Origin: Coleophoma eucalyptorum
Lineage: Eukaryota > Ascomycota > Leotiomycetes > Helotiales > Dermateaceae
NCBI GenBank assembly: GCA_026120035.1
Contig: JALRME010000011.1
Location: 744,001-808,000 of the forward strand
Length of the DNA: 64,000 nucleotides
Direction: 5' to 3'
Shown here: positions 1 through 14,900 of the stretch, piece by piece
Position numbering within the stretch: the stretch's first letter is position 1
Layout of the letters: each line of letters begins with the position of its first letter
Program-made: the position numbers and the translations under genes
Notes under the pieces: model-generated
What the model was told of the DNA's origin: nothing
Seen by the model: only the letters and a program-made list of their open reading frames with translations
Database searches by the model: none

Positions 1-3000
1 ATGTATGCCCTCGAAGTGGAACTGATGTCAGCACGCCTTTGCTGCTGCCCTCTCCCGCCGAGTCCACGTATGTCAACTCGTCGTCCCAGCGTAGCATCGC
101 CCTAACTAAATATCTGACCGACCAACGTGAAGGAAAACCTAGCGGCTCTTGCACTGCTACGTTGGCGCTTAAAGTGTCAACTAGTGCACCGCACTATACT
201 CTCGCGGGTACCGCGGCTGTAGGATCTGCTCGTGGAGATCTACTCGGTTCATGTATGCCTTCGCTACGGAAAGCCAATCTGGCTTAATCCAGCTAAGTAA
301 TTTGCTAGTGAGGCAATCTTGCTCTTCTGGGGCCCGCGACTTTCTGCCATTGTCCCTGAATATTATCTAGTCTACTATTCATCCCTGTTCTTTTCTACTT
401 CAACCATAGCTTCCTCGCTGTCAAAATCTCTGAAACGAGTGAAGCCCAAAATTAACGCGAGGAATTTCAGAACCTTGCCCCATCTACTATGATAACTCGC
501 AAGGCAAGATTCAGCCCGCAATTTACCCTAGCAGGTTTTCAAATAGAGTGTGTTCCCCAGAGACAGTGAAAGGAGTTGATATCTTTTCTGTCGTTGAAAT
601 CCTGCATATGCTATGATTCCTTGAAATCTTATTCTGTGTCTTAAATCCTCAACCACATCGTTCTTTCATGTTAGGCGAAGAAGGCAACGAACCCCCCACC
701 ACCGCAAGACAGGAACTATGCAAGAAAAAAAGCTATTAGATGTACAAGGATCAAGCCTTGATTGTAGCTCTTCTAACCATCATGACTAGACTCTTAGCGT
801 GGAGGCGGCAAGAACTGGCTCCACCCGCTTTAAGTCACCGTGTGGCAGGTAGTTCTGCTAGTATTGCTTTAGGAAACGACGAGATCATCCGCTGAGAAGT
901 TCTTTTATGTCGGCCTAATTGTTGGTAGTATTGACGGTTCTGGGATGAAGGAATTCTGTAGGTAAGAGATATACCACTCGTTCTCTGTCATTTTTACTCT
1001 CTACTGCTCATTAAACCCATATTTCTGTCCTTCGGACTGCCTCTCGTAATTTCTTGTTAAGTTTGAATAGTTCTTAATATCAAGACCTCATACTGCAATC
1101 CGTTTCGATCCTGCATTGTGAAGGGACAGGCCCACCGTAGAAAGGGCCACCTTTAGAGCAAGGTTTATCAATAGACTTATAAGTAAGTTTAATTCATGCA
1201 TCTTACAGAGAGAAACAACCTTTAAGCTTATAGGATATCTCGGATTAACTTTTGAAGAGTTTCTACCTTCGATACAGCCCTTGGTCCGTGCACATTCAGC
1301 TAGATATCTTCTAGAGCGAAAACGACACAGAGTTGAAGTGTACTTATGATTTGAAAAGCTCTTGATTGAGATAGACTGTAAGAGTCCTCCTGACTTAAGT
1401 GCTTAACTGGTGCATAGAGGGCAAATAAATCCTATCACATACCTACTTAAACTTCAACATATCTTCCCAGATAATTTGCATAATTGTTATCCGTGGAACC
1501 TGGTGCAAGAAATCTTCTCCTTTTCTCGTCCACCAGATTCATTTTCATTCTTCTTTACCTATCATGAATCTACTGCATATGATCCCGTAAAAGACCTTTC
1601 CTGCAACTGGCAGCATATACTTACCCTTCTGTAATTTCACCCGCGAACTTGCCCATTGAACTAAAAGTATTCAAATTCAAACAAGCTACTTCAACGAGAG
1701 TTAGGAGCTCTGGAATTTAAAACACGTAAAGCGGAAACACTTGGTATCCGTAGGAAAATTCCCAGAGGCTACCATAAATCCGCATAGGGGGTGACGATAG
1801 CTAGTCATTGTGGTCCCAATTTCCCATCCGGACATTCCGTGGAGTGAATCGCGCGATGAGCCGCTGAACCATGACGAGGACCTGCCGAACACGCTTCCAA
1901 ATCAGGTCCTGGCCTCAGTGTTTAAGCTATTACTCTGCTCGAAACAGGTTATCCTAAGAGCACACACATTTAGGAACAGTAGAAGGGACTGACGCGGTCA
2001 CCAGTCACAGGAAGGAGAATACCGTCCTGGGTGCCCGAGACCAGATACCGAGTGAGAAATTGCATGCTACGACATGCCGCTACTTCCGCATCGTTTCTTA
2101 ATCCATGAATGTTAAGAGTTTGGGTTGGGGCCATGAACGCAGGAGGGAGGAAGGAGGACTCGAAGAATCTGGAGTTCGGATTCTGTATAATAGCATCCAC
2201 CACCAGAAGGAAGGTGATAATCAGGACTGGTACGAGGGATCTGGCAACGCCTAGGTGAGCTAAGAAGGCAAGAAAAGACGATCTCTGAAGCCCTGAATAT
2301 TCCAAAGTCTAGGGGATTGATGCTAAGCTAAAATATCATTCCGTTTTGCTGGGTCTTCAGGAACGACAGGGATATTCCTGATGGTTTGGGTTACAGGCAC
2401 AAGAAACTCTAAAAAGTGCAATGCAAATATGTTGATGAAGTAGTACAGACTTATTGAATAAGATCCATAACTTTAGATTCGAAAGAACTTCTTTAAACTT
2501 CAATTTCTTCTATTAAGTTGCCCTTCTTTGGAAATCTGTGAAGGGATTTGAATGGTCTGGCTAAATCAAAGCCGGGGGTTATTGAGAATGGCCCTTGGAA
2601 CTGGAACAGGGATTAGTTATTCCGGGTAGAGTTAGAGAGACCAGATGGCTAGAGAATACTAAGCTTAATGTGCAAAGGTAGACCTGTCAATCCAGTCCGT
2701 ACCGATGACTTGAACGAAGTTGATCGTATTATTTGCCATTTCTGTTCCTCGAGTATAACCAGTTTTCTCTTCAACGAACATCCGAGCACTCGTTCCGAGT
2801 CTGTTTGCCTTGAAGTTGATTGATAGTCAAGAGGTAAAATGATTGTGCAGAATGATACTCCAGCCAAAACGCTGTTATGGACCGACTACCTGATGCTATT
2901 TACATCTGTATGAGAATAGAAACCAGGTATAGGATTAAGCAGAATAAGGAATAGTGCTTTAGAGGCACGAGAACTGGGCTATATTACAATCAAGGATAGA

Positions 3001-6000
3001 CAGAATAGAGAAATGAGATGCAGGAAAGTAACATGGCGAGATTTTGGTATGAATAGCTTCAAGCCAACGCTGTGTTGTACAAGGATGCAATGCTTAATCC
3101 AAAGAATTTTCCATTATCTAACTTATTCCAACTATTGCCTAAATTCTAGCAGCTCTGAAATAGGTACGAGAGAACATTAGACTTGCGATGGAGATTTTCC
3201 CACGACACCATACTAAGAGGGATGTGATCCCATGAAACGCACCTTAGTTAATAGCAGATACGGCATGAATAAACCTGTAGACAAGAAAGCGCTAGTTCCA
3301 GAAAAGCAGTGAAGATATACAAATATCACAAGTAGCACCCATTCATAAAAACGATAACAACACCTAGCTTGAGTAGCAGTAGTAATCCTCATTCCAATAC
3401 ACTTCTCTCCCGTCTCGTATTTGATAATTCTAGGAGAATGGGCTTGATACACAAATAGAAGTCTCATACCTTACTTGAATAAAGGGGCTCTTACATGTGA
3501 TTTGAGAACGGAAAGATACGGTGGCCTTGTACCAACTGGGCTTGCTGCAGTTTCCATTTTTAAAACTCTCATTATCTAACCAAATAAGCTACAACGTAAA
3601 TTGCCTCGAGATATATCGAAATTGCAAGACCTATAAAATACGGTATATACTTCTATGGTGGTTTCTTCAATAACCCATGTAGTTGCGGTCAACAACATGC
3701 AAGTATTGAAGAGACCCAGCGCTTCTATTGTATGCCCCCTATCGATTTGTAACAGCACAAGATTCATCAGAAAACCCCCCACAAAGAAACATGCCACACC
3801 ACCTTCACCGATATCTTCACCGGACACGAAATCTCAGGAGATGACCCCCAAATAGCAACCAAATCATGTGTCCATCTCTGCGACGTCAACTTTCTGAGTT
3901 GTGATATGCATATTTCTTAGCGAGCGAGCCGAGTGAATATCCACGGGGGTCACCTCCGTTACCGGGTCATGTACAAGCATGCACACGTCCGCATGTCTTC
4001 TGCATACAATGCATATCAGTAAGGAAGAAGCAAAAGCAAGCATTTTTTTCTTTCAACAGTAGGGAAGTCATCCGTTGTCTTCCGTAGAAGCACCGGTCTA
4101 CTTCCGCGCCTTGCAATGTGTTGTCCTTTACAACCGATTGTCTCATCCTTTTCTGAGAGAGTTTATGCGACATCTGCCAACTCATCATTCAAGTACTGCT
4201 TTTAGGCGCTCGACGGATTAGACTAGGGCATTGACTCTCGAGCAAGCACTTAGTGGATGATTTATCAGATCTCAGGAACCATATCGGACCAGAGATCGAG
4301 AGGAACAAAGACAAAAGTCTTTGTCTAAGTGAGGGTTGCATAGTTACACGAACTATAGGTTTGAGGCGCTTCTAGAAGAAGTCGAAAGTACTTCTCTCGG
4401 TCAAAAGAATACGATATAGAGTGTCCATGGGGATCTCGGGGAGATGGTGTCACCTCTCATATCTCACAATTCCAATCTTAGACATACGTGTACGCCCAAA
4501 AACCCACTTCCAGAAATCATTCTGACCGATCGACGGAAAGGTGATGAAAAGGAGGAAACAATCGGAAATCAAGCAAAAAACGTCATCTGAAGCAAAAATA
4601 TACTTCCAAATACCAAATCTCACCCTCCAGGAACAAACCAGACTGTGGTATCGAAGGTAGGGTGTGGCAAGTTGGATGGACGATGTCGTTGCAAAGCGAG
4701 CCGCGCAAAACTTTCTAGGAAAAAGAAATACGCGGTAGCTAGAACCAGCGAAGAAGGCGCACGCAAGGGTCTTCCCTGACATGGGTTTCCAAGACATCGC
4801 TCTCCGCGCTGTACTATCCTGTCCTGACTGCTTCTATGACCAGTACATGCGCCGGTATGGAGGAGCCGTATGGGCAAGCCTTGTCCGGCTCATACGAAAA
4901 CGTGAAGGACATTCTGCATGTCAAGCTCCCCGACCAAGCGGAACTCACGGAAGGATGGGAAAGACAAGAAAACTCGCATTGCTCCCGCAAAAGCAAAAAT
5001 GGCATCCAAGAAGACAATTTCCAGCGTAGCGAGGAGCAATATAAGCGTGCGATGGGAGCATGTGGCAGCGGTTTGGGGAACGGGGAGGGTGCAGTTCCGA
5101 CTCGGGTGGCTTGGGAGGGATCGTCGAGGGGTTTGCAGCTTGCAGATATCTTCGACGCCTCGTGTAGACCTAGCTGAAAAAAAGGAAGCAGAATATAGAC
5201 AACGTATTGGGGGCCATGCTTGGCCGTCGTGGTTGCTTATTGCCGTTTGCTCTTCCTTTGGTGGGCACAGATCTTCTGAGATCTGTCGCGGGGAGTGCCC
5301 TGAAGAAGTAAGGCACGCCGGGCCAGCACCCTCATGATGGCACCCCGAAGGACCTGTCATTTTCAGTATCTCAAATAATATGCATCCGTGATAAGCCCGG
5401 CAGCAGCGATAGACGTGGTCACCGGGTACAGGTGCGTTCTGGAATTGGGGACTGCCACCCTCTCGGCCTCGAGACAGCCCACACGGCATCGCGTCGCCAT
5501 GAACAAGCTCATGGTGTCAAAGAGCAAAAGAAAGGAGACACGACAAACAAGACGCTGCATGCCCGTTTCAGAAAAGGGATACCCAATCACCACACCGCCC
5601 TCGTCCTGCTCCCGTACACGATAGGTATGCGCCGGCTGGAGGAGAGGGGGGTAGTAGGGTCAACGAACGTAGGCGGGAAACTATGCGGCGGACACGGGAC
5701 AAGAATCCTAACGGCTGAGCCAGAATCTCGGTACTGATATAGGATGACAGGATTAACCGACGGCAGAGCGAGCGACGAACAAAGGACAACGATTATCTCC
5801 TGATATGGAGAGACCTGGCATGGCTGAGGAAAGTATAGATACGTAAGGTTGCATGCAAATCCAGAGGTACCCCGCAACGCCAGCAGAGTTTGGAACGCAA
5901 GGAGATCTATAGCTGGAGAGGAGAATCCTCCTGTGACTCAGAAAAGGTTTCTGCACCGTGTCTGTCTATCTCCAGATCTTTCTCCACAGCCTGTACTACG

Positions 6001-9000
6001 TGGTAGCGGATACTTTTGGTCAGATGACTGGAGATATATGCGGGTGCATATCGTACCAGTAAACGAGGTCATGACCGTCTCTTCACACCGCGATCGATCC
6101 TTCGATAGAATTGACAAATCGAACAATTCTACCTCGCCATTCATTCCATAGTGGTGTTACATGAGAGCATGATCCGCTGAGAATATGATTGATCTTTCCC
6201 TGCGGCCACAAATTGCAGTTCCACTCCGTTGGCTCGCTGTCCAAAAGTCGGTGGAACGTGGCTAGGTGCGAAGACGCAGGAATCGGGAGGACTTGAAGTG
6301 CTTGCAAAGGCTTGAGTGAGGCCTTCCGGTTCCGGTCCCGGTATTCTGTTACATTCGACCCGCCTGGCAGCAAGAGATACTTACCTGTCGGCCGTTGCGG
6401 CACAGAATGGTGCAAGGATAGGTAATCTCTGAAAGCAATTCGACAGGATCGTATCTTGTTCTGTTTGGTAGTATGATGAAACCGTGAAGCATGGCTTGAC
6501 TTCATCTTGTCTTACAGAAGAAACAGGTACCCTCCGCAAACTTTCCACCTATCAAATGGACCGCACAATACTTCTTGAAAGACACCACGGGGCCACATTC
6601 CAAAATCTGGTCCAGCGAATACTATAGAGAAATGATATCAACCCCCCGGACTGATTCTACACCGTTTCAATACTTCCACTTTGTACCCTGCATACCTCAC
6701 CGGCTTTTGCTTTAATGACGCTACTGAGGTACAATTGTCAGGAACAAACAACGGGGACGATATTATCTCCGTAAGGTTGCCACTCTAAGGGCTAGATAGC
6801 GGATGGCGGACAACGAAGATCTTCACCGTTGATGATCTTGATCACAGATCAATGACGGAATCTTCTTCTCCTGTCTCATCCCCGCTGTTTTGACAGATGT
6901 AGGGATCGGCATAGAGGGGGCGTCGAAGCCATTTTCCGCATGAGAACCGTGAGATGAGAAGGATCTCGGCTTGGGGAAGGGTTACAAAATAAGTGACTGG
7001 ATGAACAATGTTCTAGCTGGTCAGCTTGACCTCCTCGCCAATTGCCGTGTTGTATTCACAGTTGCGGTGAGCATCTCAGTCCTCAGCCCATGTAGCATCT
7101 CCGTCGCAGCGGGTAGCAGTCATGAAGCGGAAGCCCTGCAAGCGGAAGAAGACAAAAAGGTCTGAGGTCAGTCAATCTCGTTGCTTTCCTTAATCAGGCG
7201 CAACCTTTTGCCGAACTGCCCATTGACTCTGCACCGAGCTGCAAGCATTAGCGACATCAGAGACATCGCAAGTAAATAAAAACCCGAAGAACAGGTCATT
7301 GGACTTACCGAAAGCCTATCCAGAACTCCAGAGAGACAAGGATGAGCGATCGAGGACAGCAAGGCCAGTACAACTTACCATACTTCGCATGAGTTACGTT
7401 GACAGCAGCAGCGCTTGATTACCTGCCTGTACCGCGACCGATGAAGCTCTCTGCATCAGTCTGCTTCTGTAAAACGTAGTCATCGCGCCTATTGGTTCCA
7501 AGATACCTTGCATTGCATGTGGAGAGGCGGATTGGCTGAGCTGTGGCTCTAGATCTTAGAAGAAGTTGAGCAGGTTGCCAATATGGGCTGATGAGTTGGC
7601 ATATCTTTCTTACCTTCTGCCAGTTACAGTCGCGGTGTGTGGAATTCTGGCCATGACCAGAGAACCAAGGCCGTGTTTGTCGTTCTTGACGCCATCGTAT
7701 CCCTGTTCTTCAGCTCCACGCCTGGCGAAAGCGAAAGAGTGATTGACACTTTGACCTTTCCGTGCAGGTCAGGCTGAATATTCAATTCTGAGGTGGTACG
7801 CCGCTCGCAAGTGGATTCAAAATGGCAGCCTTGACCATGACTTTTGCGATTAATGCCCCACCGCTGATCTATCATTGCCTCACTACTCCCAATTGTGCAC
7901 TCTCCAGCTGACGTGTATGCATACTGTTGTCCAGGATTGGAATGGAATCCTTCCTGAAAGAGGGCTCGGAACAGCAGCGCGTATGCTATTGTTGATCCGA
8001 ATACCACCCTACGCACGAATTCGACCACAGAGCGCCCTGAAGGAGCAAGCTTGTACTATCACGCTTGATAGGACAGAACAAGTAGATCTTCATAATTTTC
8101 CTACCTAACGAGGTTTCTGACCCAGTTTCTTCCACATATGTTCGCCGCACCTCTGAAAAGGTGTGATGTGGTTTGCTTATATACAGTCCAATAGTGTATC
8201 CCGGCCTCAATAATGTTCCCGCCCCTCAGTTGTAGTAACGCCTCTGGCTGCATACGTGCTACCAGTCAGCTCGCCAGTATCTGCACTGCAGTGTAACATG
8301 AATGGGAAAGCGAATCTGAAAATTCAATCTGGCCCTGTTGCATTAATATTCCGAAAACTCCGCCGATATCCCGAAAGCCAATCCCAAGTATCCTGCCACG
8401 CTCTGTGACCGAAGCTATGACTCTGTCCAGATTGCGCCGCTACCGCCGGTGCTGTTGTCGCCATGTTGTTTCTGTTGTATTCTGCTCCGCGATCCGAAAA
8501 GTACCCCTCCAAAAAAGGTCGTTCTGTCTTTATGCCTGTATTCTGTTGTTCTTTCGATGCCCTATCATCCAGCTGGGGTGAATGGCGGGCGGCCGACAGT
8601 CACCTGTGAAAATTCAAGGTCAGTTTCGGTGGGATATTAATTATTGGGATTGTGTTGGGGGGACCACAAACCGCATCGCTCATCAAGTCTATGGACAAGG
8701 TTAGTACAGGTCGTCGCAATAAACAATCTTGCAAATAATTCAGCCGCAAAGAAAGCTCGTCTTACCTGAATTCTACTGCTACCACGTTCGTGGGACAGCG
8801 CCTGTGTGTCCGCTCATATGTGATGCACCACGAGCGCACAGTAATCCTCAGATGACCGCATTTGTACTCAATCTGAGTGAAGTCGCACATTTTGCCTTGC
8901 CAGTTATATAGTGGAAGGGAGCGTCAGGGTATAGAGGGGTGATCTGGCTGGCGACTCCCCTCGCGAGGGAATCAAGTGAGATATCGAGAAGTTTGACGAG

Positions 9001-12000
9001 GTTATCGAAGATGTAAGGGAATGGAGCTTAACGGCGCCTCGGCGGGCAGTGTTATCGTCCAAAAATTCAAGTCCAGTTAAGGTCCAGTAGAGATCAACAG
9101 TGCAGTCGAGTTGGGCCTGTCGAATTCTTAAAGTGGGTAGTAGTCGTAGTTGTAGTGGTAGAAGTAAGAGCACGGGTGAATCGGTGGTTGTGATAGCGGC
9201 GTGATGAGGGCAAGCATACGAAGCACATATATAGTTTGGGGATCGAACGAGTAAGTAAGCAGCAGGTAAGCCTATCTAGAATTGAGCAGCAGATGTGCTT
9301 GATATGTACTGTACTCCATATGTACCTCTGGCGTGCACACTCATTGCACCCAGGTCATCCCTGGTAAGAATCCGTCCGAAGGGGCAGACGACGTTGACGC
9401 TTTTCTGGGGCCGTCGGTTCAGGGAATCATTTTTGAGTTGGAGCGATGCATCTTCCTGCGTCGCTCTTGGATACCCCCGGTCGAGATTGGGCATGAAGAA
9501 CGCAGACTGGTAGAGGAGGGCAGGGCAGACACTATCCTGTCAAGAGCAGCCCTCATTTACCCTAACAATAGCGCCTTGTTACAGTATTGTACCGTGTTGT
9601 CTTTTTATGATGCGTCCTAATTGCGGATCATATCTGTCGGCAATCATCTCGAGTACCTGCATATTTGGTCTGTTTACCTACCGTTTTACTTACCGTAATT
9701 TTGTTACCTGCCTCTGCTAACTTACGGTTGTCTCTTATGTCAAGTAGTTCATCTCCACCATCCAAGCGACTGCAGATGGGTGTCCTACTCAAGACCTAGT
9801 GTCTGGTCGGCGGGCAAAGGTTCTTCGTTGCGGTCGCTGTTCAGCTCTTCGCAAGGATCGGGGGCGCAGGCCAGAAAGGAGGGGAGCGGAGGCAGATGGC
9901 CAGTGAAAGGCGTAATCAATATGCTGTCGACAGTACACGATACACGTCTCGCAATACCCTATTCACTGCCTTCTCCGTTGTCGCCCAAAGCCGCACTTGG
10001 GCAATTCTGATGCAAGACCCGGTGAAGCTTTCGCAAAGGCGCCGGGTCTCTAACTTTCCAGCCTAAAAGTAACCACCGTCATTGCAGGGCATTACAAATA
10101 CGGTCTTCTCCCAGGCGTTAATGGAGTCGCGTGGCGCAAGCCATGGCTGGACTGTACCCAACCGTCGCAAAGTATAACCCAACTTGCCCATCCTCGATAC
10201 CTCAACCGACCCCATCCATCGTCCTGTATTATCCCGTACTACTACTATACACGGAGGAGGTGGGCGCACATTTAGTCCCTGTCTGCGCTCTCGACTAATC
10301 TTTCCTGCCGTCCAGGGATGTCTAGAGGCGTGTCATTATTTAACTGCTGGGCTGGGAACAATGCTAGCTATGATCTTCGCCTCATGCTACGGAAACGCAT
10401 CGATCACATTTGGAGAATGTGACAGCTTTGCAAACCTTGTCAACTATACCACCAGGTTCTTGTTGCGTGCCCATTCCATGGCCACTTCTGCCATTACGGC
10501 CTGCATTCTCAATACATTCACCGCATACCTCTGGGACTCTTCACTTTGCCTCACAGCGTCGTCACAACATCAACTAATCTCCCACAAATTCCGTTTCAGC
10601 AGCATCCAGATCACAGGATTCCATCCCACCTCCCGGTTTCTCCGGAGGGGTTGCTGTGCTGATTAGCTGGAGCGCGATATTACCATTGGCCGGGGTCCTG
10701 TACAGTACTATCGTAAAGTGGCACAGTAGATGAGATTGGTCGATGATCGCAGTCCCCTTCCCATGTCATGAAAAGGCAGCGGGAACTCTCTAGTCGATTA
10801 TTAGTGGAAGCGAATAGGATTAGGTCTCGTATCATCATTGCGACGCCGACCACCGTCAAGGGCTTCGCCGGAGTGGAGTTGGATGCGGAACATTTCCAGC
10901 AGGTCGGTTCCCTCTTGCATATTTCTCCCGGTGCTCATCTGCAGTGGCTTGTGCTACTCCTTCTTATTCCCTCTCGCCGGTTCTTCTAATTGCCCAACGG
11001 AACGAGTATGGTGGCAATGGCAGTCTTGAAACCTGCTTTGTCCATGAAGTTGGTATGATCGGGTGATTAAGGGGATAAACACCTTCCCTGATCACCTGGA
11101 TGAGTGACGTTCTATCTGATTCTAGACATTGCGCCGGCAGCTTCGATAACTGCAAATGATGGGATCAAAGCGTGCTGCAAGCTCTGGTGTTGAGGGACAC
11201 TCCGTGTGTTGCGTTACACCATACTCCTTCCTCACCTTGAAAATTTGAAGAATTATCAAAGAGCCAGCAGCTAGGAAGCATCAAGGCTCCCTTGGATGTG
11301 CTTGAGATACGATACTAGATTGATCGTCGTCGGCAGTTATTCGTCAAAATTTTGATGGAGGCATTGACAGACTTGGGACGTCCCGAACCTGTTCGCTACG
11401 AAATCGCTTCACCGCTGATGATCTCCTTTGCAGCACTGGTACACGTCTCTGTCATAACGGGCAAATTATGCCTAAGCCCGCTGGAAATAGATAGGGCAGT
11501 AATATCATCTGCTCCTCTAAGGCGCAGCGAACCGAATGACTACAGGCACCGCTGATGCAATTCGTACATTTGATCAGAGCGCTGTTCGTCTGGAAGGATT
11601 TGGTTTCGATTGCGTGGAAGCGAGCTGGACGAAACGACATTTCGGGTGAACGAACCATATGAGGGGAAGGTTCACCGGGACATTGGGATTTGCCTTATGC
11701 TATTTCTATTCTAGCACTAGAAAGCACCTAATGACATTCAGGTGACTGAAGAGAACTCCCGCTTCTAAGCGGTACATGGGGTGATATACCTCGAATAACC
11801 TGGGATAATAATTCGCGAACTGAGCAATGGACTTCCAGGCTTCCAGGACGCAGCGGGTCCTCGCCTGCTTAGCACATCTCTCCTTATGAGCATCCCCACC
11901 TAATATTCCCACGAACGTGGTCTTAGAGTTCGGGGAGTCGAAACAAGGGGACTTTACAATAGGGATTAGCAAATCGAAGTGGAGTATTTCATGTCCTTCT

Positions 12001-14900
12001 ATATCGTTGAACCCCAGCTGGACATTGATCCTGTTGATCAGGGCATTGTAGAACGGTTTACGGCACTGAAATTATCCTGGGGGTTCGAGTATACTCGGTC
12101 ATTACGAAAGGATTTACACTCCTTGCAATATGATAAAGATCGGACTGGAAAGGAGCCTGAAATGACAGGTTTACCTGATCGCACGTCGTTCTCCTTTAAT
12201 TTTCATAACCATGATCCCTAGTCATAATGATTTAACATAACTGACTTTTGACACCGAGATTTAAGATTGTTTTTATTAAACGTGAGTGGTATTGATCACT
12301 GTGTGTGACAGGGCACACTCGGCTTCAAGACACCTACCAAGCTGAGGTGTTCTTCATAACCTTGGCAATAATCGGAGATCCGAAAACACCACAATTAATC
12401 CCTAAGCGCATTCAAGTTTTGCCTGAAATAACGACGATCGCATGATCTCATGGTTCGCAGCAAAGGTTCCAGTTGGCAAAGCCAGAAAAAAGAAACGTCG
12501 ACAGGGCTAAGAAGAATTCCTTCCACGTTCTTGTGACGCACTGTGCTGCAGACCGTGAACCGTAAAGTCCTCGGCGTGCATTTTCTCTAACCGAGGCGGC
12601 AGAAATGCTTTGCAGAAAAAAGCAAGACGCGGAGGAGATTGAAGGCAAAACCACTTCATTTGTTTTCTGGCCCTCCTATTTCGTCTCAAGTTTCCTAAAC
12701 GGCCCGTTCCCTGGTTGCAGGATGCGCCCTCCACAGCTCCGGGTCCTTCTCTGACAGTAGCACTTAGCATGCCGCCGGAAGAAAACCGGGAGCGAGGTAG
12801 TTAAATCCACATGCACACCTTCGTTTTGTATTCTTGCTTCTTATATAACATAACCTGTCCGATTCTACGAAAGGGTGTGTTTGGCGCCCTTTCCGATCTC
12901 AACCTCCTCCCATGCCAAAGGCAAAATTGAATGTACGTCTAAGCGGTGGTCTGGTGAACAACTGGAGGCGATGCTATTATCTTTCGTCACGGAGCTCGTA
13001 TCATCGGATAGTCGCAAGAAATAACCATGTCGCTTCCTCTCAAAGCTGCTGACGGCATATGGCCGCTGGCAGCCCAACCTCACGGTTCGGTCGGTGTAGT
13101 AATGAGACTCTCGACTAGTAGGTACCCCACCAGCATTAAAAATACCTTGACGTCTACGCAACATTTCCCTTCATCTGCATAAGCAAGAGAATTTGGCAAT
13201 CGAACCGACCATCCCTGCTCCGAGCAGACCAGAGCAGGTGCGCTAGAACCGAGGCACGCAAGGTATTCTTCCTGATAGACTCCTGTCGCGTTGTCTTCAC
13301 GAGTCGCGAAACCTTACGGCAAACCAGGCCTTAAACTCTGATAAACTTGCCATGCTTGTCAATCAGGAAAGGCTCAACAGCTAGCCGCTCGGGGCATCCA
13401 AGAGAACGTATAACTTTTTCAGAGCCGTTATGTGTTTCCACATCCTCATTCCAAATATTAGTCTTTCCGAAGGATAAACTTTGCCGAGGAGAATGTCTTG
13501 TTCTAGAAGTCGATTCCCACCCGCTGCTGGCGGTGGTAATATTCTCATACTTCATGATTTTCGCAAGGTATCGGAATGTTGGTGCCGACGTTTACCATCA
13601 CATGTAAAGTAAGCTTCTTGGCCGGTTTATTGATCTCGAAATCTGTGTGGTGGTGCCCTTATAGCTAATCGCTCGCGGTCTCAATCCTGACTTCGATTTG
13701 ATTCACCACTTAAGTTCAGGAGCATGGTCACAAGGCCATAAGGTTCTCCACGCAGGCTCTGAATTCCTTATCAGCCACATTCTAACTACTCCAGTTGAAC
13801 TCTAATCACGCCGGTCCCAACCGTGCTCAAAAATCGCACATGTGGGACGGTATCTTGCACAAATCGTTCTGCAATACCCCGCGACGTTGAACTTAGAGCT
13901 GCTGATCTTACCAGTGGGACGAGCTGCCATCTGCACGGAGTTCAACGTCAGCGCGTTGACGAGAGACTGCGTTCCTTAGTAGTTCGACCTCTAACTCATT
14001 CCAAATGCCTATTGCATTTCTGAAAGGATTAGTAGGGATGGGATTTGTGTCTAGTTATGAGACAATTAAACATCATCCTTGAGACATGATGGACTTGTTC
14101 TCACTGGTGGAGAAAGGTTGAGACTAGAGCTGGATCTGAATATAGCTACCATCGTGGTCCGTCTTGTCCTTCCGTCTAAACACATCTCAAGATGACGTTT
14201 TGTCGGTTGTGTCAGCTATGGAGATCGCCTCCCTCCCACTGACATATCGTCTTTTTCTACAGCACCACACTCTTTAGGAGGCTAAGTTTAAATGCGGTGC
14301 CATATTACCTGCGTATAAATCACATGGACTGAAGGAATTGTAAAGTTCAAGAGATGGTTCGTCAAGTATAAGTCTCTAACTGCTTCTTATTGGTGCATGT
14401 TTCGGAATCGAACTAATGATACCCCCTTGATGATGCTATTATTCATCTTAATATGGGATAGCCATATGGGACGGATTGTATCTACAAGTGGATGAACTTG
14501 TTCTTGAAGTTGCCAAAGTCTACCTACACCTGGTGTACTACTGCCTGCTGTTTAAAACTGGTCATGTCAGTAACAATCAACAGTAAATTGCAGCTGCCAG
14601 GATGTCACGCTCAACTTACGTAGAAGTAAGTATCACAAAGTACTTGTCTTTACATTTATCATCTTTTCCAGCACCTCAGGTTACATCATTTCCTATAGTT
14701 ATTGATCTCATCATGTGCTCATCCTTCACTTCATTTTGTGCCTCAGGCTCACCAACGCTTACAGATGAAATATTGCTGATGAAGCCCTGCAGTTCGAATT
14801 CAGTGTTCATCAAACATAACTTCATCTCACATTAGTCCACGAAGGTCGCATTGATCTATGGAAAGAAAATCTAAATGATAATCCCCACAGCCAGCTCATC
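1..14900. other. Gene-poor region, no supported gene
   Basis: I see no gene here that I can defend. Open frames are short (mostly under 140 codons), many begin at non-ATG codons, and none shows a recognisable domain, a matching pair of spliced exons or a conserved motif on either strand. The longest, about 199 codons on the minus strand at 4890-5489, overlaps several equally long frames and reads as chance. I found no long terminal repeats, transposase or reverse transcriptase fragments, rRNA or tRNA. Base composition is not obviously AT-collapsed, so strong repeat-induced mutation is not apparent by eye. It could be an accessory or rapidly diverging intergenic block, or hold non-coding or lineage-specific small genes that sequence reading alone cannot reveal. 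Confidence 0.6.
4918..5337 (+). CDS. Weak candidate small ORF, Lys/Arg/Ser-rich N-terminus
   Basis: This ATG-initiated frame of 139 codons begins with a basic, Ser/Lys-rich stretch (MSSSPTKRNSRKDGKDKK) and then loses any compositional pattern. No domain is recognised. Three other frames of comparable length overlap it on both strands, which argues for chance. It is listed only because it is the single place in the first 14.9 kb where a true ATG is followed by a protein-like biased segment. A short exon ending near 5060 is another possibility. Confidence 0.1.
   Translation: MSSSPTKRNSRKDGKDKKTRIAPAKAKMASKKTISSVARSNISVRWEHVAAVWGTGRVQFRLGWLGRDRRGVCSLQISSTPRVDLAEKKEAEYRQRIGGHAWPSWLLIAVCSSFGGHRSSEICRGECPEEVRHAGPAPS

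Noticed and set aside
4890..5489. 199-codon open frame on the minus strand
   Set aside because: It overlaps several equally long frames, is Cys/Pro/Ser-rich without domain pattern, and no splice or leader signal supports it.
10184..10666. 160-codon open frame on the plus strand
   Set aside because: It has an ATG start but no recognisable domain, unusual composition and no neighbouring exon; treated as chance.
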